Of a DNA stretch of 64,000 bases, positions 1 through 10,025 are shown piece after piece. The position numbers and the translations under genes were made by a program. Below the pieces are notes generated by a model. The model was given only the letters and a program-made list of their open reading frames with translations, was not told the DNA's origin and did no database searches. Location of the stretch: positions 310,001 to 374,000 of the forward strand of contig JAXRVH010000033.1 in NCBI GenBank assembly GCA_034640345.1, written 5' to 3'. Position 1 is the first letter of the stretch. Every line of letters begins with the position of its first letter. The DNA is from Drechslera avenae (lineage: Eukaryota; Ascomycota; Dothideomycetes; Pleosporales; Pleosporaceae).

Positions 1-1363
1 TTCGCCGGCAACGACTCCCCATCCTTCGTCTTTCCCACGGCGATAGCTACCAGAGGCCCAACGGGCGGTAGCGGTACGTCGGGCTCCGGACGCCCAGCGG
101 TCGCCAACAAGCCTTCGTATCTGACCGGTGGAGCTGGACCGGGCGGACATCTTTCTGGCAAACGCGGCACTGAGGATCTCGACTTCTTCATTGGTGACGA
201 AGCTCTTGCCGCAGCGGGGGGTGCGGGCTATGGCATCAACTACCCAATCAGACACGGTCAGATCGACAATTGGGTATGGAGAGGCATGAGGGCGCCAAAG
301 AAGGAATGCTGATGGCTTGTAGGATCTAATGGAGCGCTTCTGGTCCAACTCGATATTCAAGTACCTGAGAGTGGAGCCCGAGGACCACCACTTTCTACTT
401 ACCGAGCCGGTACGCGATGCTGTCTCAGACGCCTATGGTGCATGACTAATGTAATATCAGCCATTGAACCCTCCCGAGAACCGCGAAGCGACCGCTGAGA
501 TCATGTTCGAATCTTTCAACGTTGCTGGCCTCTACATTGCTGTACAAGCTGTGCTCGCCTTGGCTGCTTCGTGGACAAGCTCCAAGGTGCAGGATAGGTC
601 CCTCACGGGTACTGTCATAGACTCGGGAGCTGGTGTTACGCACGTTATCCCCGTTGCTGAAGGCTATGTTATTGGCTCCTCGATCAAGAGTGTCCCTATC
701 GCTGGTCGCGACATTACAAACTTCGTACAGTCGCTTCTCAGAGAGCGCGGCGAGCCCGACTCGTCTCTCCAGACCGCAGAACGCATCAAGGAGGAGTACT
801 GCTACGTGTGCCCAGACATTGTCAAGGAATTTGCACGCTTCGACCGCGAATCAGACGACCGCTTCAAGAAGCACGTCGTCAATTACCCCAACGGAAAGAC
901 CACAACCGTCGACGTTGGTTACGAACGCTTCCTTGCTCCCGAGATCTTCTTCAACCCCGAGATCTATTCTTCTGATTTCCTGACCCCGCTGCCCACCATT
1001 GTCGATACCGTTATCCAATCCTCGCCTATCGATGTGCGCAGAGGGTTGTACAAGAACATTGTGCTTTCAGGTGGTTCAACACTATACAAGGACTTTGGCC
1101 GACGTCTGCAGCGTGATATCCGGCACATGGTGGATGCTAGGATCAAGGCATCGGAGGCGCGGAGTGGAGGCGCAAAGAGTGGCGGTCTGGACGTCCAAGT
1201 CATCACACACAAGAGGCAACGACACGGTCCATGGTTCGGAGGCAGCTTGCTCGGCCAAACTCCAGAGTTCAAGAGCTACTGCCACACCAAGGCAGAATAC
1301 GATGAGATTGGTCCCAGCATTGTCCGAAGATTCGCGCTGTTGGGCGGACCTGGTAGCACGTAA
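1..1363 (+). CDS. ARP3: Actin-related protein 3 (Arp2/3 complex subunit), 5' partial
   Basis: This is the 3' part of the ARP3 gene; the first roughly 20 residues lie upstream of the window. Exons are 1-273, 323-409 and 461-1363, with GT-AG introns of 49 and 51 nt. The reading frame opens at base 1 inside the actin fold motif FAGNDSPSFVFPT. The ATPase-fold segment VIDSGAGVTHVIPVAEGY and the later LSGGSTLYKDFGRRLQRD motif are clear. The Arp3-type insert near the end (KSGGLDVQVITHKRQRHGPWFGGSLL) and the absence of canonical actin C-terminal residues separate it from actin. Arp3 pairs with Arp2 to nucleate branched actin filaments at endocytic patches. It is convergent with TRM2, 264 bp away. Family identity is near certain; only the start is missing. 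Confidence 0.97.
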
Positions 1364-1627
1364 GAGGATTGCGACATTGCGAGACCTGTGTAGATGATGG
1401 AACGGTTTATTGAGCGAATATGAGATATTAGCAAAACCTAGCGAGAATGACAAGATTATCAGCCAAAGAGATGGGAAGCCTGTGATATGCTGCTCGTTTG
1501 TGACAATGTTTAGCAGTATGTAGACGGCGAATCTCTTGTGTATTGACTTTTTTTTGACAAAGCGGTGTTGCATGTGATCAGAACAATCGGCTATGGAGGC
1601 CAGTCACCAACTGTCATTCTGAGCATT

Positions 1628-3385
1628 TTACTCCTTCTTCTCCCCACCAGCCTTCCTCCTCAGTACAGCAACACCCTCCACATGCCCCGTCTGGGGGAAG
1701 AAATCGAATCCCCTTAAACTTTCAATCTCATAGCACCCCTCTCCCTTCCCAAACCCGCCATCAACTCCCTTCATGCCACCTACCAGGACTCCAATATCCC
1801 TAGCCTGTGTATGCACATTACAGCTTACATACACCACCCTCGCCGGGCCGTACTGCACCAACTGGCGCAGGAAAGACTCATCGCAGCCCTTGCGCGGCGG
1901 ATCAAGCATTACCACCGTCTCCTCGGCTGGCGACTCGATTGACGCAAACAGCCTCGCCGCATCCGCAGCAATAAACCGCGTCGAACTCTCAGGCAGGTTG
2001 TTCAGCTTTGCATTCGTGGATGCAGAGTCTATACTACTGGACGATATGTCGATGCCCAGGGAGCTTTTGAACAGACTAGACAGCGTAATGGTAAAGAGAC
2101 CAGAGCCAGAGTATGCGTCGATGAGATGCGTAATCTTGTGGCCCGGGGTCGAGGGCAAAATATGTTGGCGAATGTACTCTGTAAAGACGGGGAGAATACT
2201 GTTGTTGTTCTGGAAAAAGGAGCCAGCGGGGTTTACGAATTGGAAGTCGTCTATGTATTCTGTGGATTTTGCATTGGAGTCTGTAATGCATGTTTTTATG
2301 TGCACGTGATTGCCTCTGTCTTCGATGACGGCGTCACTGTCGTCTTCTTTGCTGACGTCGTAGTCTGCTTTTGGGATTCGGGTAGTACTTTCTCGCAGGA
2401 GGAGTGTGGCGCCTTTGTGGTATGTGGAGAGTGTATCTGCGACACGTTTGCGCTCGCGCTTGTTGCCTGCGCGTACGGCGTCTGTGCCGATCGGGCAATC
2501 TTCTATGTCAATGGTTATGCGAGTTCCTTTCTTCATGAAACCGATAGGTGGGAGTTCTTTAAATGTACGTTTGATGCCGTTACGGCCATCGCTACGGCGG
2601 GCGTCTGGCGGGCCGTCAAAATGGGGAGTGAGTTTTGTGCGGTATCCGTATTGGAGTGGTGAGCCGATGGTGTCCCCGATTGTGGGGATGAGCTCAGGCG
2701 GTAGGTTTGAGAAATTCTTGTAGGCCTTTTCGACGATGGATCTCTTGTGTTGCAGCTGGAAGTCGTAGGGTAGCATTTGGAACTGGCAGCCCGAACAACT
2801 GGCAAAGTAGGGGCACTTGACCAGCGAATCATCACGGTGAGGCGAGGGTGTGATGACGTTGACAAAGTCGGCCATGGAGTACTTCTCCTTCTCAAAGTGC
2901 TTGTGTGGCCGTGCGGTTACGACATCTCCTGGTGCGCTAAAGGGCACGACATAGATTTGGTCCGAGTCTGCGCCTTGCTGAAAACCGAGACCATCTCCTG
3001 TCGATGAAATCTCTTTGATCTCGACTTGGATTTCGCTCAATCTTTCTGGTAATTTGGTCGAGTTTTCCTTTCCCTCTCTTTGCACATTGAGATTTTTTAT
3101 GAGCGCTGTTACGTCCTCAAGCAAGACTTCCTCGTTGGTTCCGTTCGTTTTTAGGATTTTGCTTTGCTCAGCATGGCCGTTCTTCATTCGCTTGTTCTTG
3201 AATCTGTAGCTGCCTCGTGATGCCTCTTCACTTCGCAGAGGCGTCTCGGCATATCTCTTTGCGCCGTTGCTCTCAATGGGCGCCACACTGTCTGCTGACG
3301 AAGCCATATTGTATCTGGCAATCTGAGAATACTGCTTACTGGCCAGCAGAGTGCGAAGCGGTCGAGTAAGAATTCGTGAGCACAT
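1628..3385 (-). CDS. TRM2: tRNA (uracil-5-)-methyltransferase, Trm2/RlmD family
   Basis: Single-exon ORF of 585 residues. The enzyme makes m5U54 in tRNA using S-adenosylmethionine. A TRAM-like beta domain spans about residues 118-175. An iron-sulfur-type set follows, Cys191-x5-Cys197-x2-Cys200 with Cys297 as the likely fourth ligand, as in RlmD-type enzymes. The SAM-binding motif DAYSGSG is at 423-429, the catalytic-acid region LDPPRKG is near 494-500, and the nucleophile is Cys522 in VVYVSCN. The first 26 residues are Arg/Ser-rich with no acidic residue and look like a mitochondrial presequence; Met27 offers a second start giving a form without it. The gene is divergent from the mitochondrial uS5 gene over about 200 bp. 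Family call is firm; dual targeting is inference. Confidence 0.95.
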   Translation of the reverse strand: MCSRILTRPLRTLLASKQYSQIARYNMASSADSVAPIESNGAKRYAETPLRSEEASRGSYRFKNKRMKNGHAEQSKILKTNGTNEEVLLEDVTALIKNLNVQREGKENSTKLPERLSEIQVEIKEISSTGDGLGFQQGADSDQIYVVPFSAPGDVVTARPHKHFEKEKYSMADFVNVITPSPHRDDSLVKCPYFASCSGCQFQMLPYDFQLQHKRSIVEKAYKNFSNLPPELIPTIGDTIGSPLQYGYRTKLTPHFDGPPDARRSDGRNGIKRTFKELPPIGFMKKGTRITIDIEDCPIGTDAVRAGNKRERKRVADTLSTYHKGATLLLRESTTRIPKADYDVSKEDDSDAVIEDRGNHVHIKTCITDSNAKSTEYIDDFQFVNPAGSFFQNNNSILPVFTEYIRQHILPSTPGHKITHLIDAYSGSGLFTITLSSLFKSSLGIDISSSSIDSASTNAKLNNLPESSTRFIAADAARLFASIESPAEETVVMLDPPRKGCDESFLRQLVQYGPARVVYVSCNVHTQARDIGVLVGGMKGVDGGFGKGEGCYEIESLRGFDFFPQTGHVEGVAVLRRKAGGEKKE

Positions 3386-3585
3386 GTAGCAAACGTCAAA
3401 GTCAAGAAAAGTTAGTCACTCAGATGGGCAGAGCGGCGATTGGCTGGAAGCAGTTACTTCCATCCCGCTTAGTCAACATTGAACTTTCCGAACTTCACTT
3501 TGATCGTCACCAAGGCGCAGAGGCCATCCGCTATTACCGCCTTGCTGCACTCAATTGGCCCTCAAGAGGAGGTTCTAGGGCAACA
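3386..3585. promoter_or_regulatory. Short bidirectional promoter between TRM2 and uS5m
   Basis: Exactly 200 bp separate the two divergent start codons. Two ATTGG pentamers (inverse CCAAT boxes) lie at 3439-3443 and 3554-3558. CCAAT boxes bind the HAP/CBC complex, which in fungi controls many respiratory and mitochondrial genes. Shared control is inference from spacing and motifs. Confidence 0.5.
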
Positions 3586-4932
3586 ATGAGTGTCTGCCGT
3601 CCCGCAAGATGTCTCTTCACCAAAGCAGCATCCACAACGCTTCCTAGACCACCTCCGCACCGTACCTTCCACGCTTCCGCCTCTCGACAGGCCCGCAAAA
3701 AGAGACCACACTACCCCTCAATAAAGGCCGACGACCTCAAGCTCCTCAACGAAGCCGCAGAGACGGAATACCCAAAGTACGACACCTCGGAGACAGCGCT
3801 CCTCGAAAAAAAGTATACGCCGTCGCAAATCGCAGCCATCAAAGCGGCAGAATCCACAATCGACGCCCGCGATGTCCTCATACAAGGCCAGCGCAGAACA
3901 GACTCATGGCGTCTCAACTACGAAGATGACCTCGCAGAAGTGGACCCGGTGACGGATCGCCCCGAGCGACTGACAGGCGACGACATCAAGGGCAAGAAGA
4001 CTTTCAGACTCGCCAACGAGGTGGAGCGCGACGCAAACATTTCCCGCATTGCGACGGAGAACCTGGCCAAGATGTACCCAGACGGCATCCCAGAAAATGA
4101 GTCGCAGCTGCGCAACGCCATGGACGCAGCAATCACACAAGCCACCCTGGATCCACGCGCGACGTACTATTCCAAGAACCCACATGCACTACAGGCACTA
4201 GGCGACGAAAGACATTCGGTCATTGCACCCGACCTACCACGGGTAGAGAACCGCATGGCACGCCAGACGCGCCGTTTGTCTTCGGAAGAAGAAGAAGACC
4301 CACGACAAAAGCGCCTCTTGCAATACATGGGTTGGGACAAGCAGAAGCTGCGTTCCATTAGGGTGAAGACGCTTGTTGTGCACGGCGTTACCAATCAGAC
4401 GCGCATGGGCAAGATTAGGAGTTTATACTACCTAACTATTGCCGGCAACCAGGACGGTCTCTTGGGTGTTGGAGAGGGGAAATCCGTAGAACCAGAAGAG
4501 GGGAGGAAACAGAGCGTGATGAGTGCGATTAGAAATCTAAGGCCTGTGCCACGGTATGAAAACAGGACAACGTTTGGAGATTTAGAGAGAAAGGTGGGCG
4601 CGACAAAGGTCCAGCTCTTCTCGAGACCACCGGGTAAGAATAACGTTCTCCCCTCCCCCCATTCTGCCAAAGACATTGTAGCACTGTAGTCTAACAAAAC
4701 GTGCAAACCAGGTTTTGGTCTCCGCGTCCAACATCTAATCTTCGAGCTCGCACGTGCCGCCGGCCTCCAGGACTTGGCTGCCAAAACACCACGGTCAAGA
4801 AACAAGATGAATGTCATCAAGGCTACCTGGGAAGCTCTGACCAACCAGCGGCTACCGGATGAGATTGCCAGGGCAAGAGGCAAGAAGCTGGTTGATGTGC
4901 GCAAGGTTTACTATGGTGGTTCTATTCACTGA
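3586..4932 (+). CDS. MRPS5: Mitochondrial small-subunit ribosomal protein uS5m
   Basis: Exons are 3586-4633 and 4712-4932, giving 422 residues; the 78-nt intron is GT-AG and the splice restores RPPGFGLRVQHLIFELARAAG. The ORF is open upstream of 3586, but Met at 3586 begins an Arg-rich, Ser/Thr-rich stretch typical of a mitochondrial presequence (residues 1-40). The double-stranded-RNA-binding-like S5 N-terminal fold is in the middle (KTLVVHGVTNQTRMGKI, then YYLTIAGNQDGLLGVGEGKS). The S5 C-terminal domain is in exon 2, with the NVIKATWEALTNQRLPDEIA helix typical of uS5. It is a core protein of the mitoribosome small subunit near the mRNA entry and decoding region. Without the splice the protein would lack the C-terminal domain, which supports the intron. 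Confidence 0.93.
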
Positions 4933-5232
4933 GTAGCTTTACAGTTTCCTGTTTAGGCAATTGCATTGCATTGCATTGCAGCCATTAGATGTATTATACG
5001 GCTGGAATAGACTTGTATCATACATGCATACATACATACACCGCCTTTGCATTGGCATGAATTGTAGTACTGTAGATGTATTATTTGTATGTATACATAC
5101 ATACCATCTACTGTCTACCATCCATCATCTCCACCACCAAAAAAAATCAACGCACTGAATTGCCGGAGGGGTATTATCCATATCCATATCCATATTCATA
5201 TCCTCATCTACATCTACATCTTCTCTATCCTT
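4933..5232. other. Convergent 3' spacer, uS5m/DAD3
   Basis: About 300 bp with no gene. It holds short tandem runs, TGCAT (about 4963-4979), CATA (about 5025-5040) and a CATATC array at about 5176-5214. Confidence 0.6.
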
Positions 5233-5541
5233 TCATCCTTCCCCTTCTTCACCCAAATCCGTATCAATCTGCTGATTCAACACAATCGAATACACACTCG
5301 CCTTCAGCAGCGTAAACACCAGCGACGTCTTGCGTTCGAGGCCCCGCAGCCCATCTAGAATAGCGGCGCTGGGCGCGTTGGATAGCGTGAGCAGCAGGCT
5401 GGACATTGTGTTCAAGTTGCCGAGTAATCGGGCGTATTCGTCTAGTACTTCTTGCTCGAGCGGTGTGAGACTTTCTTCGCTCGAGTCGGGGCGGTCGGGG
5501 CCGCTGGGTGAGGAGGCTTGTGAGGGGGAGGGGGAGGCCAT
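5233..5541 (-). CDS. DAD3: DASH (Dam1) complex subunit Dad3
   Basis: A 102-residue single-exon gene, the usual length of Dad3. The conserved core LTPLEQEVLDEYARLLGNLN is followed by the helical stretch in which the family's second half lies (LRGLERKTSLVFTLLKASVYSIVLNQQ). The N-terminal 25 residues are Pro/Ser-rich and the tail is acidic. The DASH complex forms rings or bridges coupling kinetochores to microtubule plus ends in fungi. The start at 5541 is followed directly by the low-complexity leader, and the 5' leader holds TTTTGC and TGC/TTG repeats. Too small to be strongly scored by generic gene finders, but the motif match is good. Confidence 0.88.
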   Translation of the reverse strand: MASPSPSQASSPSGPDRPDSSEESLTPLEQEVLDEYARLLGNLNTMSSLLLTLSNAPSAAILDGLRGLERKTSLVFTLLKASVYSIVLNQQIDTDLGEEGEG

Positions 5542-6310
5542 GATGTTTTTTTGCTTTTGCTTTTGCTTTTGTATCTTGTGTGCTATTTCCTTGCTGCTGC
5601 TGCTGCTGTTGTTGTTGCTCTTGTTGCGTCGATTTCAGATTTGCGAGCAATGTGTGTTGCCTTGATGGGTCGTGAGGTGGGGTGGTTGTCGTTTTGGCAC
5701 TGTAGCTAATGTGTGCAAGTGAAATGTAGCGGTACTTTGTGAGTATTACCGCCTCTATCGATGTGCATTGGTGAGCGGCGATTGGGTAATTGGTGGATTG
5801 GTCGCGTTGGTTGCTGGACATGTGCGAATCACTCGTCGCGTCTTCCCCGCAAACTCCGCGTGGTCCATGCACAAAATCGTCATATTCAGTTCCCCTCAGA
5901 CATCACCGCTCAGCATCACAATGATATTATTCTTTTTTTTTTCCAAAAAAAATGACTTGCTCATCTGCTTCTTTCCTCCCTACTACAACAACACATATCA
6001 CCGAAACCCCCTGCATACTGCTCAGGCTGCCTCTGCCCTTAGACCACATGTTCCTCGACAAACCCATGCCCTGAAAATGAAATACGGACAACGCCAGAAA
6101 GATTTTGCTGCAATTGCGATGATGACTAAAAGACCCGAGAGAATATCCACGAAGAAGACGAAGTATAACACCCTTGGAACGCCGCTGTTGGAAAAGACCT
6201 GTTCGTCTATGATCCGTGAAAAGCGAATGAGTGGAGTCGAGAGAATAGCACTCATGGCAAATCCTCTCCTTTTGCATACAATGCTTGTGAATTGTTCATC
6301 ACCCACAGTC
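5542..6310. other. Spacer with microsatellites between DAD3 and the AGC kinase
   Basis: No coding gene is supported. The DAD3 leader side holds a (TTTTGC)n run at about 5549-5572 and a TGC/TTG run at about 5592-5625. Poly-T/poly-A stretches occur near 5930-5952. Longer reading frames here lack any recognisable motif. Confidence 0.5.
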
Positions 6311-8415
6311 CTACCGATGAGAGTCGGTTTGGGTGAGACTGTATTGACTGGAATCGTGGCTGTCATGGTGATGGTCGTCTCCGTCGTGATGGAGGGTGAC
6401 GCTGTTGAACTCCTCAAATGGATCTGCCACTTCTCCCATTGGTGTAGCCAGGCCAGAGTCCAGGGGTACGCCCTTGACCCTCGAGGCTCCGATATCAACA
6501 CTTTGGGACTCCTTGACATTCCGGAAGTTGGGCGTCTCTATACCCTGGCCTTGATGTGGGATAATTGGTGGCTTCATGTGTCGCAACAACGCCCATTGCG
6601 TTGTCTTGAAGAATGGCGCAGTCTTGATGTCAGATGCACCGGCACGTGATCCAAGTCGTCGGGTTTCGTCTTTGATCAAAAGCTTGCGGATGATGCCTTT
6701 GCAGAGGCTACCAGTTGTTAGTACAGGACAATGAGAAGATGTGTGCGCAAACGTACTTTGACACTTGCGGCGCACCAGAACCCTCTGGGAAGGGGACCTC
6801 ATCTCGGAGGATGTTGGCAAAAGTTGCGTTACGGTTCTTGCCCTTGAAGGGCGTGGTTCCGTACAACATCTCATAAATCAATATGCCAAGGGTCCACCAA
6901 TCGACCGCACTCGTATGTCCGCAGCCTTTGATGACTTCGGGCGCAATGTACTCTTCGGTGCCGACAAACGAGTTTGTTCGGAAGTTGTTTATGCACGATT
7001 TTGTGTCGATGGTTGGAAGGTTGTTGGACGAAGTACCATTTCGGCCGCTTAGGATCATGGTCGGGCGACCGCCAGTATCAGACTGTTTTGACAAGTCGAA
7101 ATCTGACAACATGATGTGGCCGGATTGATGTAGGAGAATGTCTGAGAAGGGTTTGGTTAGCTTTGGTTGGTGCAGGAGTGATCTGTGACGTACTTTCTGG
7201 CTTCAAGTCACGGTAGATGAAGCCCATCAAATGGAGGTACTCCAATGCAGCCGTGACCTCTGCAGCGTAGAATCGCGCGGCGTCCTCGTCGACGCACTTG
7301 TTGGGTCGGGTTTGTAGGGCGCGGAAGAACTCACCACCGCTGCAGTATTCCATGCAAAGGTAGAGGTGATCTTCAGACTGGAAAGAGTGGTATAGGGTAA
7401 CAATAAAGGGGTGGTTACTGGTCGCCAGGATTTCCTGCTCGGCCAAGGCACGCTTGATCTTGTTCCGCTTGATCATCTCCTTCTTGCTTAATACTGCACA
7501 TTGTTAGCACAGGCTGGCGTGTCCATATACACACACATGTCGCATACCCTTCATGGCGTACAGCCTGCTAGACTTTTTCTCTCGCACCAAGTACACCTTG
7601 CCGACGTCACCCTTACCGATCAACTTGATTTTATCGAAGCTACCCGGCCCAACCTCGACATTGCGGACCTTTATGGAGTTGGAGCTGTAGGTCCTCCTGA
7701 AGGCGGCCGCCTGTCTGATCTGGCCCGGCGAGGGTATCGGCTTGCTAGCATCGGTAGGCAGAAGATGGGTTGAATCGACGGAATTGGTCTCGACCATGCT
7801 CAGGGTGGACGAGTTGGGGTGGTGTAGGACGGGCTGCTTGCCAAGTTCTGCAGTCTGCGGTCTTTCAGTAGACTTTCCTGACGAGAACAAGCCCTGGGCG
7901 TTGGGTGCGGAAGCTACCCTTCGCAGTTTCCTTGCCAATTCCTCCTTGCCAGCCGTGGTAGCGTGATCATCGGAAGCAGTGACACCATTCACCTGCGTCT
8001 TGGGTATCGCGGGCGTATCTGGGGGAGATGGGGGCACGCTGCCTTCATTGTGATGGCGCAGGGCCGGCGGACCCTGGTGGGCAAAGTAGGGATTGGCGTG
8101 GGCAGTCGGCGACACGGAGTCGTCTAGGGGGTTGCCTTCGCTAGCCACCGTCTGGGAGCGATTGCGGGTAATGTGCGGAATGAATCTCGACTGGCGGAAG
8201 CCCGACTTTTCATTCTTGCCAGGCGCGTTGCCCTCGTCGGAGAGCTTCCGGGTGTCGTTGCTGCTGTTGATGCGGAAGAAGTTCTTGATGCGCTGCGATA
8301 CTTGGCCGTCCTTGCCATTGATGGATTTGTTGGTGGACAGGGCCTTGCCCGAGAAGGTCCGTTTCTCCGTCATGCTGGTGTGGTTTGGTGAGGACGAGGT
8401 GAAGAGCTGCGTCAT
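6311..8415 (-). CDS. nrc-2: AGC serine/threonine kinase, NRC-2/Fpk1 (flippase kinase) type
   Basis: Exons on the minus strand are 8415-7548, 7493-7194, 7141-6757 and 6707-6311, giving 649 residues; all three introns (54, 52, 49 nt) are GT-AG and keep frame. The first 255 residues are Ser/Pro-rich and probably regulatory. The kinase domain starts at about 262 with the glycine loop GKGDVGKVYLV, catalytic Lys289 (YAMKV), RDLKPEN with Asp385, and an activation segment in which the usual DFG is DFD (403-405), followed by a long insert and GTEEYIAPEV. DFD plus the insert is the hallmark of the AGC VIII-like group containing yeast Fpk1/Kin82 and Neurospora NRC-2. Yeast members phosphorylate aminophospholipid flippases; NRC-2 affects conidiation. 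The C-tail after the kinase is acidic and His-rich. Confidence 0.92.
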
Positions 8416-10025
8416 AGCAGTCGCACAGCGTCGACGACAAGGAGCAGCGGGCTACGGGTGAGTGGTGGGATAGTGTGTGTGTGTATGTACGGGGCAAGGC
8501 AAGGCGACGACGGGGATAACAGGGACTCGGGGGTTGGCGATGGCGCGTTCCAGGGTCAGTGGGACATGGCACGTTGGGATGAGGTCAAAGTGCAGGGCCG
8601 GCGGCCGGGCGTGTGTGGCTGGAGCGTCGGGGGGGATGGCGGTGCGCGAAAGAGAGTAGCCGTGATGGAGGCGCTGGCGCTGGCACAGGCGGGAGGCTCG
8701 GGACAATGGGCAGTGGGCAGTGGGCAAGACCTTCACTGCTGGGCCAGAGAGAGGAGCGGAGAAGGCAGAGAGTGGTGCAGATGTGGTGTAGGATGGGAAG
8801 GCAGAGCCGTCGTGGGTAACAAGCTACCGTAGGACGGCGACGAATGATGGCGGAGGGCAGGTGGGGCCTGTAAGATGCTTGTCTGGGAAGCCGCGGGCGA
8901 GGCTATGGACAGACCCTCACGCAGCTCTCTCCAGCCCATCGACCGACCGACATGCAGCCCCAGCGCGGAGACGGCCATCATCAAGTGCGTGACGACAGCA
9001 GAACCAAACCCCCCCTCCCCCTCTCGGTCCAATTCAACACCATCACTCCCCCCTCCCTCTGGTATTTCAAAGCAGAGTAAATTCCCGCGTCCGTAATGTG
9101 CTGCTGCGCCGCCGCCGCTACTACTACGACCGTCACAAGCACGTGCCTTCCCCACGACACGACACAACCGGCGCATTCGACTTGCACACCCGCTAGCATC
9201 ATCGCCCATATTCGCATTTATCAGCAACCCGGAAAAGCAGTGCCACCTCACGTCATCGCTCCAAAACACCGGCGGCCTACATCCGAACAAACTGTTGCGA
9301 CAATATTTGACACCCGGCTGCTTTGCAACCCTCTGCGCCACAACCCTTCTCGCTGCTGACCAATGTCCATAACCCCGTACATACTTGCCGGCCGCGTTTC
9401 CACCATCCCCTGACCATGACCATGGCCCTCAACGCCAGTCGCCAATCGCCAATCTATTCTAGAACCGTACTAACGCTCAGCTAATGCGCCTTTCGCTTCC
9501 TATCCGCCGCTCTTCCACATCCGGCCCGGCACTCTCACACACATGATGAGATGGGTTCTGTTCTGATTTTGACAAAGACTTTTTTTGTTGCACTATGCCA
9601 ATACCAAACCACTGAGTATGCTGACTATCTTAATATGCAGTCGCTGAACCATATAACTGATATCCGTGAATAACACAGCCAACACTTCTCCTTGGCCGTC
9701 GTGTGCCCCTGTTCTGACCCAGTCCGTTCGTCGAAAAAAAGGAAAGAAAGTATTAAGCCAGTAACGCACCCAAGGAAACCCATCATCATGTACCGTGCTG
9801 CTGTCGTAACCATGCCGTCAGACTCGTCATGCGCCCTCGAAACATATTGTCGATAAGACGAAATATTAACCGTGCCGCATAGCTGCACACTGATCCCAGG
9901 GGATATATCTACATCTTGCCATGTCTATCCGAGCACCTTCTGACCCGTACAGAGCCTGATTGGTCCGCAGGCTCGGGCAAGAAGCCGTGTGTACCGAAAC
10001 CAGTGCCAGGCTACTAGGGCGACCA
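8416..10025. other. Long promoter and 3' spacer, kinase/eIF4E-binding gene
   Basis: About 1.6 kb without a supportable gene. The part nearest the kinase (8416-9100) is G-rich on the plus strand with a GT run at 8477-8487 and would be its promoter and 5' leader. The part near 9600-10025 is the 3' region of the next minus-strand gene. Confidence 0.5.

Noticed and set aside
5768..6649. 293-codon plus-strand ORF opposite the kinase 3' end
   Set aside because: Its second part is the antisense of the kinase C-terminal exon and the first part is a T-rich spacer; no motif.
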